This document shows, piece by piece, positions 1 through 9,579 of a DNA stretch of 64,000 bases. Where the stretch lies: NCBI RefSeq assembly GCF_963678635.1, contig NC_087063.1:81455574-81519573 (forward strand), read 5' to 3'. A program made the translations under genes and the position numbers. The notes beneath the pieces were generated by a model that had not been told where the DNA came from, made no database searches, and saw only the letters and a list, made by a program, of their open reading frames with translations. Within the stretch, counting starts at the first letter, position 1, and each line of letters begins with the position of its first letter. This DNA is from Symsagittifera roscoffensis (taxonomy: Eukaryota > Xenacoelomorpha > Acoela > Convolutidae).

Positions 1-288
1 TTTTGGTCACTCCTGTCAAAGCCTGAGCCATCAGCCTTTGAAAGGTTGCTGTTGCATTGCACAAGCCGAAGGGCATCCTCTTCCACTGGTACAACCCCAA
101 TTCGCACGCGAATCCGGTTTTCTCCCTGTCCTTCTTTCGCAGAGGAACCTGCCAGAAGGCAGAACCCAAGTCCAATGTGGTGAAGAACTTTGCATCACCA
201 AGTTTGGATAGGCTCTCGTCTATTCGCGGTATCGGGTACGCATCTTTAATCGTTACCGCGTTCAAGTAACGAAAGTCGCAACAAAATC
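1..288 (-). pseudogene. Reverse transcriptase continuation in a shifted frame
   Basis: On the minus strand, sequence below about position 288 continues the reverse transcriptase in a different frame from the upstream polyprotein. It contains the first catalytic-aspartate region (FFTTLDLGSAFWQVPL) and the conserved MPFGLCNATATFQRLM segment. The YxDD box would lie beyond the window edge. A one-base loss near 281-291 explains the break, because the preceding frame meets a stop at 262-264 while this frame stays open to the edge. This is either a real inactivating mutation or a sequencing error. Confidence 0.8.
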
Positions 289-3200
289 TAAGCTGCCCCC
301 TTTCTTTTTCGCCATTACTACTCCGCAAGCCCATGGTGATTTCGAGGGTTCTATCATGTCGTATTCAAGCAACATTTCTATTTCCGCTCGGCACGCTTCC
401 GATTTATGTGGCGTCATTCGCCTTGCGCCTTCCCTATGGGGAACGGCACCCTCTTCTAGTTCGATTTCGTGTTCGACGAAATTACAGCAACCGATGTCCG
501 CCTTATGTTTTGAAAATACCTCGGCGTTCCGATTTAGGAGGTCCGGCAATTTTTCAAAATCTCCCTCACCTATTTTTCCTTTTAAATGTTCTATTTCTGG
601 CAAAACCGGTTTGTCAGAATCTAGTTCATATGACGAGGGGCGTTCCGGAAAATTCGAGCAGCTTGATAAGCCGTCGTCCGTTTCGGATTTCATTGAAAAC
701 AATTTATGAATAGATTTTAATTCATTAATTCTCTTTAAGATTTTATCTTTATTTGCATGATAAGGACAGTCTTTCACACTATATTTCTTCGAGTTTTGTG
801 TCTCTTCATAGTCGGTCCTCATCGGCAATGCGTAACCAAGCTTCTTTCCACGCTGGATTGAAACCGTGGTGTCCAGTGTGTTCAACAACACACTGACACA
901 CAGTCCGTTTCGCGTTACCGAGAAGCTCCGGCCTAAAATCACCGAACTCTGACTATTTGGATTCGGTACTAAGCAAATCTGTTTACTATCACTTAACGAA
1001 TTCAAATTTCTCATTCTAAAAATCGCTACTACAGCTTGTCCTGGTTGTAATTTTACTTTTCTATCCAAAAAAACTGGTACCTTATTCTCGTCTGTTATTA
1101 TCCTATTAATTGGTCTCTTAACATACTTTCGGTCCGGGTTTCTAATCCGTATTAGACCGTTGTTCAAGTCAATCATCACGTCAAAGTTCCTGACAAAATC
1201 TCTGCCCAAGATGAATTGGTCGGCGTCGTCCAGATTCTCTACCACCAGGAAGCTCATCCAAAGGTTCCGTCCTCCCATGTGAAGGACCGTCACCGGTGTT
1301 CTTCCGGCTACGTAGATAGCTCCTCGATTTGCAGCGGCTAGTCGGAGATTCGTAGGAATCAGATCTTCCCGCGTGAAGCCCATTCTCTCCCAGGTTTTTA
1401 TTGGCATCACACTCACCACCGCGCCTGTGTCCAGAAGCCCTGTGACTCCGATTTTTGTTCCGTTGGTGTCAAGCAGGTGTGCTGTCACATCTGCTTCATA
1501 TCCAATATGTACCGCGTCTTGTTCCATCATGGCGTCATGGCCTATCCTGCGGACTTTGAGTTCCTCTTCACCCAAATAGATCTGCCCCATTTGGTCATCA
1601 TCTGTTGTTATGTAAGTCCTGGTGTAGATGCTGATTCCATCCACGTTCAGCATTATTTGATACGGCCCATAGACCTCCAAGTAGCGTCCATGAAGTTTCT
1701 TCATGCGAGGGCCACCCGTCGTTAGTAGTGCTCGCACAGCTCTCGACTCAGTGCGTGGCTCCACCTGCCTCAGATAATCTGCATATGTGTCCAAATGCAT
1801 TAAAGTGAACTCTGATGGTTCACTCAAATTTCTTATTACCTGGTGTCCAGCCACTGAGATTATCGACTGTATCTTCTTTCCCTGCGGCGCCATGCCGAAC
1901 CTCTTACCGGAGATCACTTTAAGTTTCATATCTAAACTGCTTGGTGTTTTCGTCTCTTCGAACTCCGTTGCCTCGAAGGTATTCAGTTGCTCCTGAAGCT
2001 TTTCATTTTCCAGTTCAAGTTTCACTTTTTGTTCGATCTCTTTCGTCACCAATTCCTGCTGTACTCTATTTAGAGCATCCTTTGCGGCTGCCTTATAATC
2101 GATCTTGAAGTCATCGGCCGCAGTTGCTGGTTCCGGTTCACGTGCTTCTTCTGTTACTGCTTGCATTTTCTTTGCCGCCAGCTCTTGAGGTTTGTCCTTC
2201 CTGCGTGCCTCTGCTTCGCCCAAAAGTCGAGCCTTGCTTGCTTTCACTCCTGACAAAGCTTCTTCATGCCTTGGATGCTTGATGTCTGCCACTGCATCCC
2301 AGAATTGCGGACAATCTGATTTAAAATGACCTTCCAAGTTACAAAAGAAACACCTCGGGCCAAATTTCGCAATTACTCCTCTCATGAAATCCTCATGATC
2401 CAACTCTGACGCATCTTCGTCCTCGAGGCTAAAGCCTATTGCTTTCATGCCTTGTTTGTAAGCTGGGCATGCTGACACATGATGGTCTGTTGAACTGCAA
2501 TTAGCACAAGAACGTCTCTTGTCCATATCATCCCTCGGTTTGTACCAATTGTTCCCTTGGTTAGCTGGTCCGTTGTTAAAATTGCCATAATTGTTCCTGT
2601 AATATCCAGATCTCGAAGGAGGTTTCAACAAAAGATAATCTTTTGATTTGAGCCTCAACTCCTCCGGTGTTGGCGCATTAGTTGATAGTGGTGTGTAATG
2701 CGTTGCTAGCATCGTACGAAGTTCATCATTTTTCACACCATCGATGAATTTTGAGGCTACGGCCAGGTTCATCCTTCGGTTTGACTCATCCGGTTGGCTG
2801 CGTCTTCTCAGCATTTCCAAATCATCGAGAAACTTGTCTATTGTTTCATCTTCTCGTTGCCTCCGTTTCTCGAAGCGCATCATCGCCTGGTGCCCCTGCA
2901 CCCCTGATCCGAAACGGTTTAACAAGATTTCGAAGATTTTCTCAGCAGTGTCACGTTGATACTGTTTCTTAGCCATGACACAGTTCAGGGCTGTCCCTTC
3001 TAAGTTGCTGGTGAGCGCGCTGCATTCCTGTCTCTCCGACAAGTCCTCTTCCTCAAAATGCAGCTTCATTACCTCTATCCAGGTATCAATACAGCCATCA
3101 GATTCGTCCTTGTAGCATCTTGGCTTCTTAAAGACTCTTCTGGACTTTTCACTGCGTTCATTGGTTCTAGATAACCGCGTCAGGAATGTCTCCAAAGACC

Positions 3201-4650
3201 TGTTCAGGGGTTCAAATGCTGTGGCCATTGCCGTAGCATCCCTTGAGTGTCCCGCCTGAGTGTCCTCACACCTTGTCAAAGGCTCTGTGTGCGGTGCATC
3301 CCTGCAATCCGAATCACCGTGAGCGTTTCCCGCTTGGCCCTTGTGACTCCTCCTCGGGCTTGTATGCCCCATGTTGCCAGAATCGCTTCTCCCGGTCGCA
3401 TGTGTGCTTTGCGTTGGTCGTTCGTTCGAGGTTTGTCTGTTCCCCGTTGAACTTGCTCTACTGTTCGGGCCCCATGCTGTATTACCCCTTGTGGCATAGC
3501 CTGATGAACTGCCCCTGCCTCTAGTGGATCCATTTGTCTTCCTCCTTTGATGTTCATTGAAGTTCACCCTCGGTTCCCTGCTGGGACCTCCCGAGTTCGG
3601 CTCTCCTTCTTTTGGTCCACTCTTGCTGCTTAGTAGCCCGTCCAACCTATCCATGATAGCCTGCGTTCGCCTCTCCATCATCGCGTCTATCTTTGTGTCA
3701 AGAGACCCAAGAGACTGCTCTTGCTGAATTCTTAACTTCTCCATGTCGGCTCTTAAGCGTAACTCCCTCTGTTCCGCCTCTCTTGTCATTCGCGACAAGT
3801 TCCTCGTCATATGTTCGTCCGTTCTTTCTTTCAAGCGTTTTTCGCTTCTGCCAACTTCTTGTCTGTTGCGGTTTATTTCTTCCCGCAGACTTTCTCTTTC
3901 AATGTGAACTGCTCTTTCCAGTTCACTCATCCTTATCGACATCTGTTCATTTTGTTCTCCTAAACTGCCCACTATGTTGTTTAAGGCTTCCTCTAGTGCT
4001 GCCCCGTTATCCATGAGCGGCGTCACTAGTGGTGGTGTAACTCTGTCGGTCCCAGGTAGCTTCGTGCTGGTAGAGATCCGGGCCTTGACTCTCTGTCTTG
4101 ACGTTTTATCATAATTTATTTCAGGATCCGCTAACGCGTTGCCAAGCCCTCTGGTTCTACTCTCTTCAGGTTGTGGCTCCGAACTTGTCCTAATCGTGAA
4201 GTCCTTCGACTGGCCCGGCGTGTTTGCCTCTTTGCTTATCGTTGTCACTACACCAAATTTATCCATGGTTCCAGTCTCTCTTCCGACGTATGCCTCGTTC
4301 TCCTGGATCGAACTGTTGAGGCTGACCTGAGATCCAAAGTCCCCTTGCTCCTCTTCATCCTCTTCCTCCTGGGATTCACCGTCATTTCCTGCTCCTCCTC
4401 CCATGCTGAATGGAAAGATGTTTCCGAAGGTGTTCTTCATTCTTTCTGAGAATGATGATGACGTTGTTTGTTTCCCCGTTCCGCCTGCCATCATAGTGTT
4501 GTCTGTCGGAGATCTTCTAGTTGCCGTTACTTCAGTTGAGATGTCGGACAGTTCCGACATCTCCTCTCGATCCAATGTCCCGGTGGAAGTGGCAAAATCA
4601 TGGCCTTGTTCTACCGGGGTAGATTCACTCGCCAGCCTTCTGGTTGTCAT
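262..4650 (-). CDS. Gag-protease-RT polyprotein (Ty3/gypsy), frameshifted
   Basis: Open frame of 1,462 codons. The N-terminal 200 residues are polar and Ser/Thr-rich. Residues about 215-340 are strongly charged and coiled-coil-like (many E/R/K/Q). Residues about 535-665 resemble a Retrotrans_gag domain. Two zinc knuckles follow at about 714 (CANCSSTDHHVSAC) and 765 (CFFCNLEGHFKSDC), giving nucleic-acid binding. An aspartic protease starts near residue 1072 with LLDTGAVVSVMP and has the later ILGRDF motif near 1146. The last 70 residues enter reverse transcriptase (EGARRMTPHKSEACRAEIE, then MIEPSKSPWACGVVMAKKKGG) and then run into a stop just after a frameshift. Gag and Pol are fused in one frame. 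The start at 4650 is the first Met of this frame, but a short upstream frame overlaps it, so the true Gag start may lie further upstream. Confidence 0.85.
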   Translation of the reverse strand: MTTRRLASESTPVEQGHDFATSTGTLDREEMSELSDISTEVTATRRSPTDNTMMAGGTGKQTTSSSFSERMKNTFGNIFPFSMGGGAGNDGESQEEEDEEEQGDFGSQVSLNSSIQENEAYVGRETGTMDKFGVVTTISKEANTPGQSKDFTIRTSSEPQPEESRTRGLGNALADPEINYDKTSRQRVKARISTSTKLPGTDRVTPPLVTPLMDNGAALEEALNNIVGSLGEQNEQMSIRMSELERAVHIERESLREEINRNRQEVGRSEKRLKERTDEHMTRNLSRMTREAEQRELRLRADMEKLRIQQEQSLGSLDTKIDAMMERRTQAIMDRLDGLLSSKSGPKEGEPNSGGPSREPRVNFNEHQRRKTNGSTRGRGSSSGYATRGNTAWGPNSRASSTGNRQTSNERPTQSTHATGRSDSGNMGHTSPRRSHKGQAGNAHGDSDCRDAPHTEPLTRCEDTQAGHSRDATAMATAFEPLNRSLETFLTRLSRTNERSEKSRRVFKKPRCYKDESDGCIDTWIEVMKLHFEEEDLSERQECSALTSNLEGTALNCVMAKKQYQRDTAEKIFEILLNRFGSGVQGHQAMMRFEKRRQREDETIDKFLDDLEMLRRRSQPDESNRRMNLAVASKFIDGVKNDELRTMLATHYTPLSTNAPTPEELRLKSKDYLLLKPPSRSGYYRNNYGNFNNGPANQGNNWYKPRDDMDKRRSCANCSSTDHHVSACPAYKQGMKAIGFSLEDEDASELDHEDFMRGVIAKFGPRCFFCNLEGHFKSDCPQFWDAVADIKHPRHEEALSGVKASKARLLGEAEARRKDKPQELAAKKMQAVTEEAREPEPATAADDFKIDYKAAAKDALNRVQQELVTKEIEQKVKLELENEKLQEQLNTFEATEFEETKTPSSLDMKLKVISGKRFGMAPQGKKIQSIISVAGHQVIRNLSEPSEFTLMHLDTYADYLRQVEPRTESRAVRALLTTGGPRMKKLHGRYLEVYGPYQIMLNVDGISIYTRTYITTDDDQMGQIYLGEEELKVRRIGHDAMMEQDAVHIGYEADVTAHLLDTNGTKIGVTGLLDTGAVVSVMPIKTWERMGFTREDLIPTNLRLAAANRGAIYVAGRTPVTVLHMGGRNLWMSFLVVENLDDADQFILGRDFVRNFDVMIDLNNGLIRIRNPDRKYVKRPINRIITDENKVPVFLDRKVKLQPGQAVVAIFRMRNLNSLSDSKQICLVPNPNSQSSVILGRSFSVTRNGLCVSVLLNTLDTTVSIQRGKKLGYALPMRTDYEETQNSKKYSVKDCPYHANKDKILKRINELKSIHKLFSMKSETDDGLSSCSNFPERPSSYELDSDKPVLPEIEHLKGKIGEGDFEKLPDLLNRNAEVFSKHKADIGCCNFVEHEIELEEGAVPHREGARRMTPHKSEACRAEIEMLLEYDMIEPSKSPWACGVVMAKKKGGSLDFVATFVT

Positions 4651-4879
4651 TCATGGTATGGTCCGTATTGACCTCCACTTCTAACAGTTCTCTTCGCTCT
4701 TCCGAGGTCTTTTGACTTCTCGTTTCAACCATTCTGCCTGAAACCGTCCCCCTTTTGTCAGACCGGGATCGCTTGATCCAATCCACAAAAGGATCGGTCA
4801 TCGTTTTTCTTTGCTTCTCAGGTATGAATTTCCTAGAGCTATTACCTCGTTTTGGTATCCTTGACTTGTCTAAACTCAT
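4625..4879 (-). CDS. Short upstream ORF overlapping the Gag start (likely Gag N-terminus)
   Basis: An 84-codon frame that overlaps the main Gag-Pol frame by about 26 nt. It is basic and includes MVETRSQKTSEERRELLEVE, a style of start often seen in gypsy-type Gag proteins. Two readings are possible: the original Gag began here and one frameshift near 4625-4650 split it, or it is a separate small ORF. The first seems likelier because composition is continuous across the overlap. It could also be an upstream leader ORF. Confidence 0.45.
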   Translation of the reverse strand: MSLDKSRIPKRGNSSRKFIPEKQRKTMTDPFVDWIKRSRSDKRGTVSGRMVETRSQKTSEERRELLEVEVNTDHTMNDNQKAGE

Positions 4880-5246
4880 TCTTTATTTGTCACTTTCCTA
4901 TGCCCACTCTTGACTCAATTGCTAGAGACCTTATAGTTTTATTAACAATAATAATGACACAACACAATAAATTTCACCAGATTCTACTAAATAGTGACCA
5001 CGAATCCCTGTATGTTGTAAGAGTACAGTTTGTATAAAATTTATTCACACTGACCGATTATCGGTCCAGAGATCTGGAAACTAGCACAATATGATGTTAT
5101 CAGTCAATTTTAAAAGATAGTGTACTCACTACCCAATCAAGCACAGTTTAGGTTGATTTAAAATAAAAAAAAAAACAAAAAAAATATATATTGACACAAT
5201 ATGAATGTATATATAAAAAAACGTATGTGTCTTGTACTCTTAGTCG
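4880..5246. other. Non-coding 5' region or LTR of the retrotransposon (tentative)
   Basis: No gene seen. AT-rich sequence between the retroelement coding region and the start of the tandem duplication. TGTAAGAGTACA at 5014-5025 is nearly the reverse complement of TGTACTCTTAGT at 5234-5245. That spacing (about 230 bp) could be a short LTR with terminal inverted ends. No convincing primer-binding site directly follows, so the LTR reading stays tentative; the opposite LTR is outside the window. Confidence 0.3.
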
Positions 5247-5659
5247 GTCGCAGTACAATAGTCGAACCTGTCTTTTAAAGAAAAAGCTTTCCCTGCTTGG
5301 TGCTGCACCAAACAGACAAAACTTTGAAGGCAGTAATTTTCTCAAGTGGGCGTCTATTGCACCCACCGAGTACTGTGTTACCTATCTGCCTTCGGACTGC
5401 CCGAGCTAGACCTACTAAAATCCTCAGGGCAGTCACTTTTCCCAAAAACGTATTATGTTTCAATCCACACCAATGAGTCACGCTCTTTTTAATTTAGACT
5501 TAGTGTCGCGAATATCCGAGTTCGGACCTGTTTTGTATTAGTCTGGTTCTTTTTGAGAGGCAAGTTACCAGTGCAGTCACTGATACCTAGCCTGTGTATT
5601 AATAACCTAATACCTCTCGCTTTTTAGTCTTTCTTTCGTTTACCTAAGTCCTTAATAAA

Positions 5660-7300
5660 ATAATACCCCTCCGGATTGGCACAAATAGGACCCTTCCGGA
5701 CTGTCAGAATATGGACCCCTCCGGATTTGGACCCCTCCGAATTAGCAACTATAAGACCCTTCCGGATTCGGACCCCTCCGGTTTTGTGGAAAGTAGACCC
5801 CTCCGGATTCGGACCCCTCTGACTTTGAAAAATTTCGACCCCTCCGGATTGGGAGCCCTTAGCTCTGTCAAAGTAGCTTTCCGTAGTTTTCTTAATTTCA
5901 GCTTATACCCCTCCGGATAAGTTCTGCGTTGCTTTTATGCTGTTTGAATTAACTGGGAAGGGTATAGGGTCCTTTCCTAGACCCCTCCGGATTGAAGTTA
6001 AGGCACTTATTTGACAATTCACACTAACGGTGAAGGGTCTTATCACTTGCCTAATTTCGACTCTATTATGGTTGTCTTGTGCCTTCAGCCCTCCCTTTTT
6101 GTCTAGAACTGTCTTAAGTTACTTAGTTCAATCGCTATCAACTTTTGGTAGGGGTATAAGGGTTTTTTAGAAAAATTCATAAAACGTGAAGGGTGTACCC
6201 CTCCGGATTTGTGTAATTTGCTAAAAACAATCTCAAAAAATTTTCTCGCTCGCTTTTTCGAGTAATTCTCTTTCCTACTAGTAAGTTCTGCTAATTTTTG
6301 ATCTATTGGTACCAAGATCAACTCGATATGATCAGTAGTTCCAAAGTTATTAACCAAAACGTCTTTTTTTTCGAACTCAAAAAATTTTCTCTCTTATAGA
6401 TTCCGCCTAACTTTTTCCGCAAATCTGGTCCTTTCGACCTAAAAATTATTGATCCCAGCTCAAAAGGCCTATACTCTTCTAGTTCAATGCAAAAGACCCG
6501 ATCTAAAACGCTATTGTAGAAAAAATTTGCGAAAAACTATGCTACCTGGACCCCTCCGGATTGATGAATCCACCAAATCCAACACGTTATGTTCGATTTC
6601 TCTGCAACCCGGAAGGCTTTCGGGTAGCGGATTTTAAGACTTGTAGATTCACTAGTGGAGGTTGTCCGAACAACTATTTTTACTGTCCTACCTCAAAAAT
6701 TTCAAAAAATTTTCTAAATTTTTAGTGTTTCTTACTATCAAAAATTGGGAAAATTTGGTTTTTGGTACCAAACTAGTTCCAACCACTTCCGAACTAAAGT
6801 TAACCGGTTCTACCTATTACAGTAGTGCAGTTACGATGTAACACACTAACTTAGCGCTTTTTTCCGTTTCAAAAAATATCGATATCTCAAAAATCGCGAC
6901 TTGTGGGGGAATCAAAATATCGCTATTTTGACCCTAAAAACCGGTCTGTTTTCGTTGTTTTTCACTGAAAAACGATATAAGACTATTAATATAGGCTATA
7001 TAAGTAATAATATTAGTAATACTATACCCCTCCGGGTTTGTTTATTATCCGAATTAAGGTGCTTAACTCGGATATTCGCAGTTCGGTGAAGGGTCACTAC
7101 AGTGCAGCACTGTCGAGCCCCCCACAGATTACTATCTTACTTTTTGTACCAAAAGGGATCCAAAACTTGTTAACGATACCCAACAGTCGATTGTTGTTGT
7201 CGTTGAGCCCCTTCTTGTTGCTCCTTGAACTGCTTGCCGGATCGGTCTTCACCCAAGACCCTTCCGAATTGAGCGCAAATCAGCTGACCCTTCCCGATTG
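5660..7300 (+). repeat. Cluster of recurring CCCCTCCGG / CCCTTCCGG motifs (copy 1)
   Basis: About sixteen direct, sometimes imperfect copies of a motif close to GACCCCTCCGGATT occur irregularly, for example near 5667, 5691, 5716, 5757, 5772, 5797, 5840, 5906, 5979, 6196, 6549, 7025, 7258 and 7284, with another near 8328. Complementary CCGGAAGG forms occur near 6608, 7698 and 8382. Spacing is irregular (15 to several hundred bp), so this is not a simple satellite. CCGGAAG resembles an ETS-type site core, but function is not shown. Confidence 0.7.
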
Positions 7301-8479
7301 AGCGCAATTTATCATTAACGTGCTTAAATGCTCAAATAACCCTACAGTACAAGCCTCACAAACGGGCCTCAAAATTGATCGTAACGATCCTGACTGATAT
7401 AAATGCCTGTAACAACAATATATCTATCAACAACAAACGGGGGGGTTGAATCACATCTTGTCTGGGGGGATGATTTCTACTGATTTTCTACTTTTTTACT
7501 GTTTTTGGTTTTTTCGGTAATTTTTTATGTTTTTTGTTTTTCTTGGGTACTATACTACTTTTTGTTTGGTTTTACTTATATCTTTAAATGTTTTTGGTCA
7601 CAAACCACTCAGGGGACGAGGGGTTCGCGATTCCCCCCACCCTTCCTGGTTAATGAATTTTCGGTCTTAACTAGGTTAAAAAACTATTCACGGCAATCCG
7701 GAAGGCTTCCGCGTTCCGAACTACCCTTCCGCCCCGGCAGTTTAGGACTATTAAGGGCGTTAATGTGAGCATCCGCTCGGCGCGGAGTGCTCGTTAACGG
7801 TTCCGCCGGTCATGATGTTACGAAAGAATAACACCCAGGAGCGCCATAAAAACATACATGTAACATTCGCCCGGAAGATACATATCGACGGATAACAAAA
7901 CTAAGTCTTAAGACGACTGGCTAGCGTCTAAACAGAGCTTTGCATGTTTTTCACCGTCTCTACCAAGCCAGTACTTTTCGGTGGTCTTTCTTACATCGGG
8001 TCGACAAAAACGTTACTGCTCTCCGGCTTCGACCAGAACGCTCAAATTAACTGAATTACATGCAAAAATAGTGAGCTCATGGCTGGGTCTCTGTATCCCC
8101 AGACCACGAGGTCACTCCTAAAAACAGGGCTACTACTTATCATATTACTATTGTTTTTGTTCAGTAGATAAAAATCATCATCTCCATCGAAGATGGATCA
8201 ACCCTTTCCCCCAACTCCTAGCACCTCATCCTTGTCAAAACTAATCAAAATATCAGTTAAATTCAAGTCAGGACATGACAGGATGCTAAAAGTTTATGTG
8301 AATTAATAAAAGTTTCCGTCCCGAGACCCTTCCGGATTCTTGAATCCGCCGAATCAAGCTCCTTACTCTTGATTTCTTGCTAATCCGGAAGGCTGGTTCT
8401 CACCCTTCACCGTTGTTGGCAACGGCCTTGCAACTATTGTAGCAGCACAATAGTTGCAACTCGGAACGTTCTCTGCTAT

Positions 8480-9300
8480 TCTGTAGTTCGTTGTCGTTCT
8501 CCAATCTCGATTTTCGTACTGTTCGCAATCGCAGATAAAAGTTGTTCTGTTTTTCACTCGCTTTTTGTTAAAAATGGCCGTTTCAGCATTTCTCAGAAAT
8601 GTGACGTCATCATTCGAATTTTTGAAAATCTAAAATACTAGAATATTCTAGCCCTCACCGTTTGGCTAAACGTTCCAATAACGTCGCTAATCCTTCGAAA
8701 TCATCAACTCGGAAGGCTTCCTGCTCAAAATTCGAATCCTGCATAAATTGCATTTTGGCCATTCCGGTCGAATGTCACAGAAGGTTCACTCTAGTTCATT
8801 TCGAATAATTGTACTCTTCTCTCGCGATTATCTCGTCTCCTATTTCAGGATAAGACGGCTCTACTCGTGTCTTATTTTGTATCTGGAAATTGCGAATAGC
8901 AATTTCCTGTTGTTTTCTTAAGTATTTTCCCGCAATTGTAAATTCGGTCGTTCTGATTTTTCACTTTTTGTTTTCAGTTGTTGCGAGAAAACTGAGCATG
9001 AGAGGCTCCATTCGAAATTTTGAAAAATAAAACTTCACTCGAAAATAACGTATTTTCGTGTCCCTCAAGGTCAAACTTCCAGATATGACCGACTGGCACA
9101 ACAATCGTTACTTTCTGGAATGCTCTCGGATCTTCACGCGTCTTTATAATTTTTATCTGGTCAGCTCAGCGTTCTGTGTGTTCTTCTCTGACTATCAAAG
9201 ATCGTTTTTCTGAATTTCGCGGTTTTTAGTTGTCGCGAAATTTCAAGGTTGTGACGCGTCTTTATTTACGAACGAATTTTTGAAAATCTTTTCGTCGCTC
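8480..9300. repeat. Three diverged copies of a repeat module (copy 1; copy 2 at about 16031-16851)
   Basis: Similar modules end in a cattcgaatttttgaaaatc-like string near 8612, 9009 and 9269. Each is preceded by a tttttcactttttgtt- or ttcgcggtttttagtt-like stretch. Intervening sequence shares fragments such as ggccattccggtcgaatgtcaca and ttccggccattctggac. The modules are too diverged to give one clean period. Confidence 0.5.
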
Positions 9301-9579
9301 CAAATTAACCTCTACGAATTCGTTCAATTGTACGATTCGCACCACTGATCTTCCAAAATAGCCAATTCTCCCACAAGACTGCTCCAGTCGTTTCTGACAT
9401 GCATTTCCGGCCATTCTGGACGAATGTCACAATGGCCCTATCCAACCTGTGCACGGACCGTCGCATGACGGAAAGGCACATTTTAATTGACCCCTTTTTT
9501 GCTTGTGCATGGTTTCTGCTGACCTTACACATCAACTGACTCTGATATGTTCTCAAAATTTTGTTCTCAATATTTTCAG

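Larger units (their letters stand above)
1..5013 (-). mobile_element. Ty3/gypsy-type LTR retrotransposon, 5' part, cut by window edge
   Basis: The minus strand reads, in order, a long Gag-like region with a coiled coil, two CCHC-type zinc knuckles, a retroviral-type aspartic protease and the beginning of a reverse transcriptase. That order is typical of Ty3/gypsy elements. RNase H, integrase and the 3' LTR would lie left of position 1 and are not visible. The right-hand limit is uncertain: coding potential ends near 4879, and a short inverted-repeat pair (5014-5025 and 5234-5245) could mark LTR ends. The element is frameshifted and so probably inactive in this copy. Confidence 0.85.
5247..9579. 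other. Long gene-free block upstream of the copy-1 exons
   Basis: No protein-coding exon recognised in 4.3 kb. It holds a cluster of CCCCTCCGGATT-type motifs, several potential hairpins pairing CCTTCCGGATT-type with AATCCGGAAGG-type sequences, a G-run near 7440, and diverged repeats from about 8480 to 9300. In the gene context it is 5' flank, UTR intron or promoter sequence. Copy 2 of this block spans 12825-17131. Confidence 0.6.

Noticed and set aside
3276-3557. Minus-strand 93-codon frame and several plus-strand frames within 333-4684
   Set aside because: All overlap the Gag-Pol polyprotein in other frames and show no domain of their own.
5014-5245. Firm LTR call
   Set aside because: The ends pair only imperfectly, no primer-binding site follows directly, and the partner LTR is outside the window.
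7505-7768. 87-codon open frame, present in both duplicate copies
   Set aside because: It begins in a T-rich low-complexity stretch, has no splice or domain support, and its apparent conservation is only due to the recent duplication.
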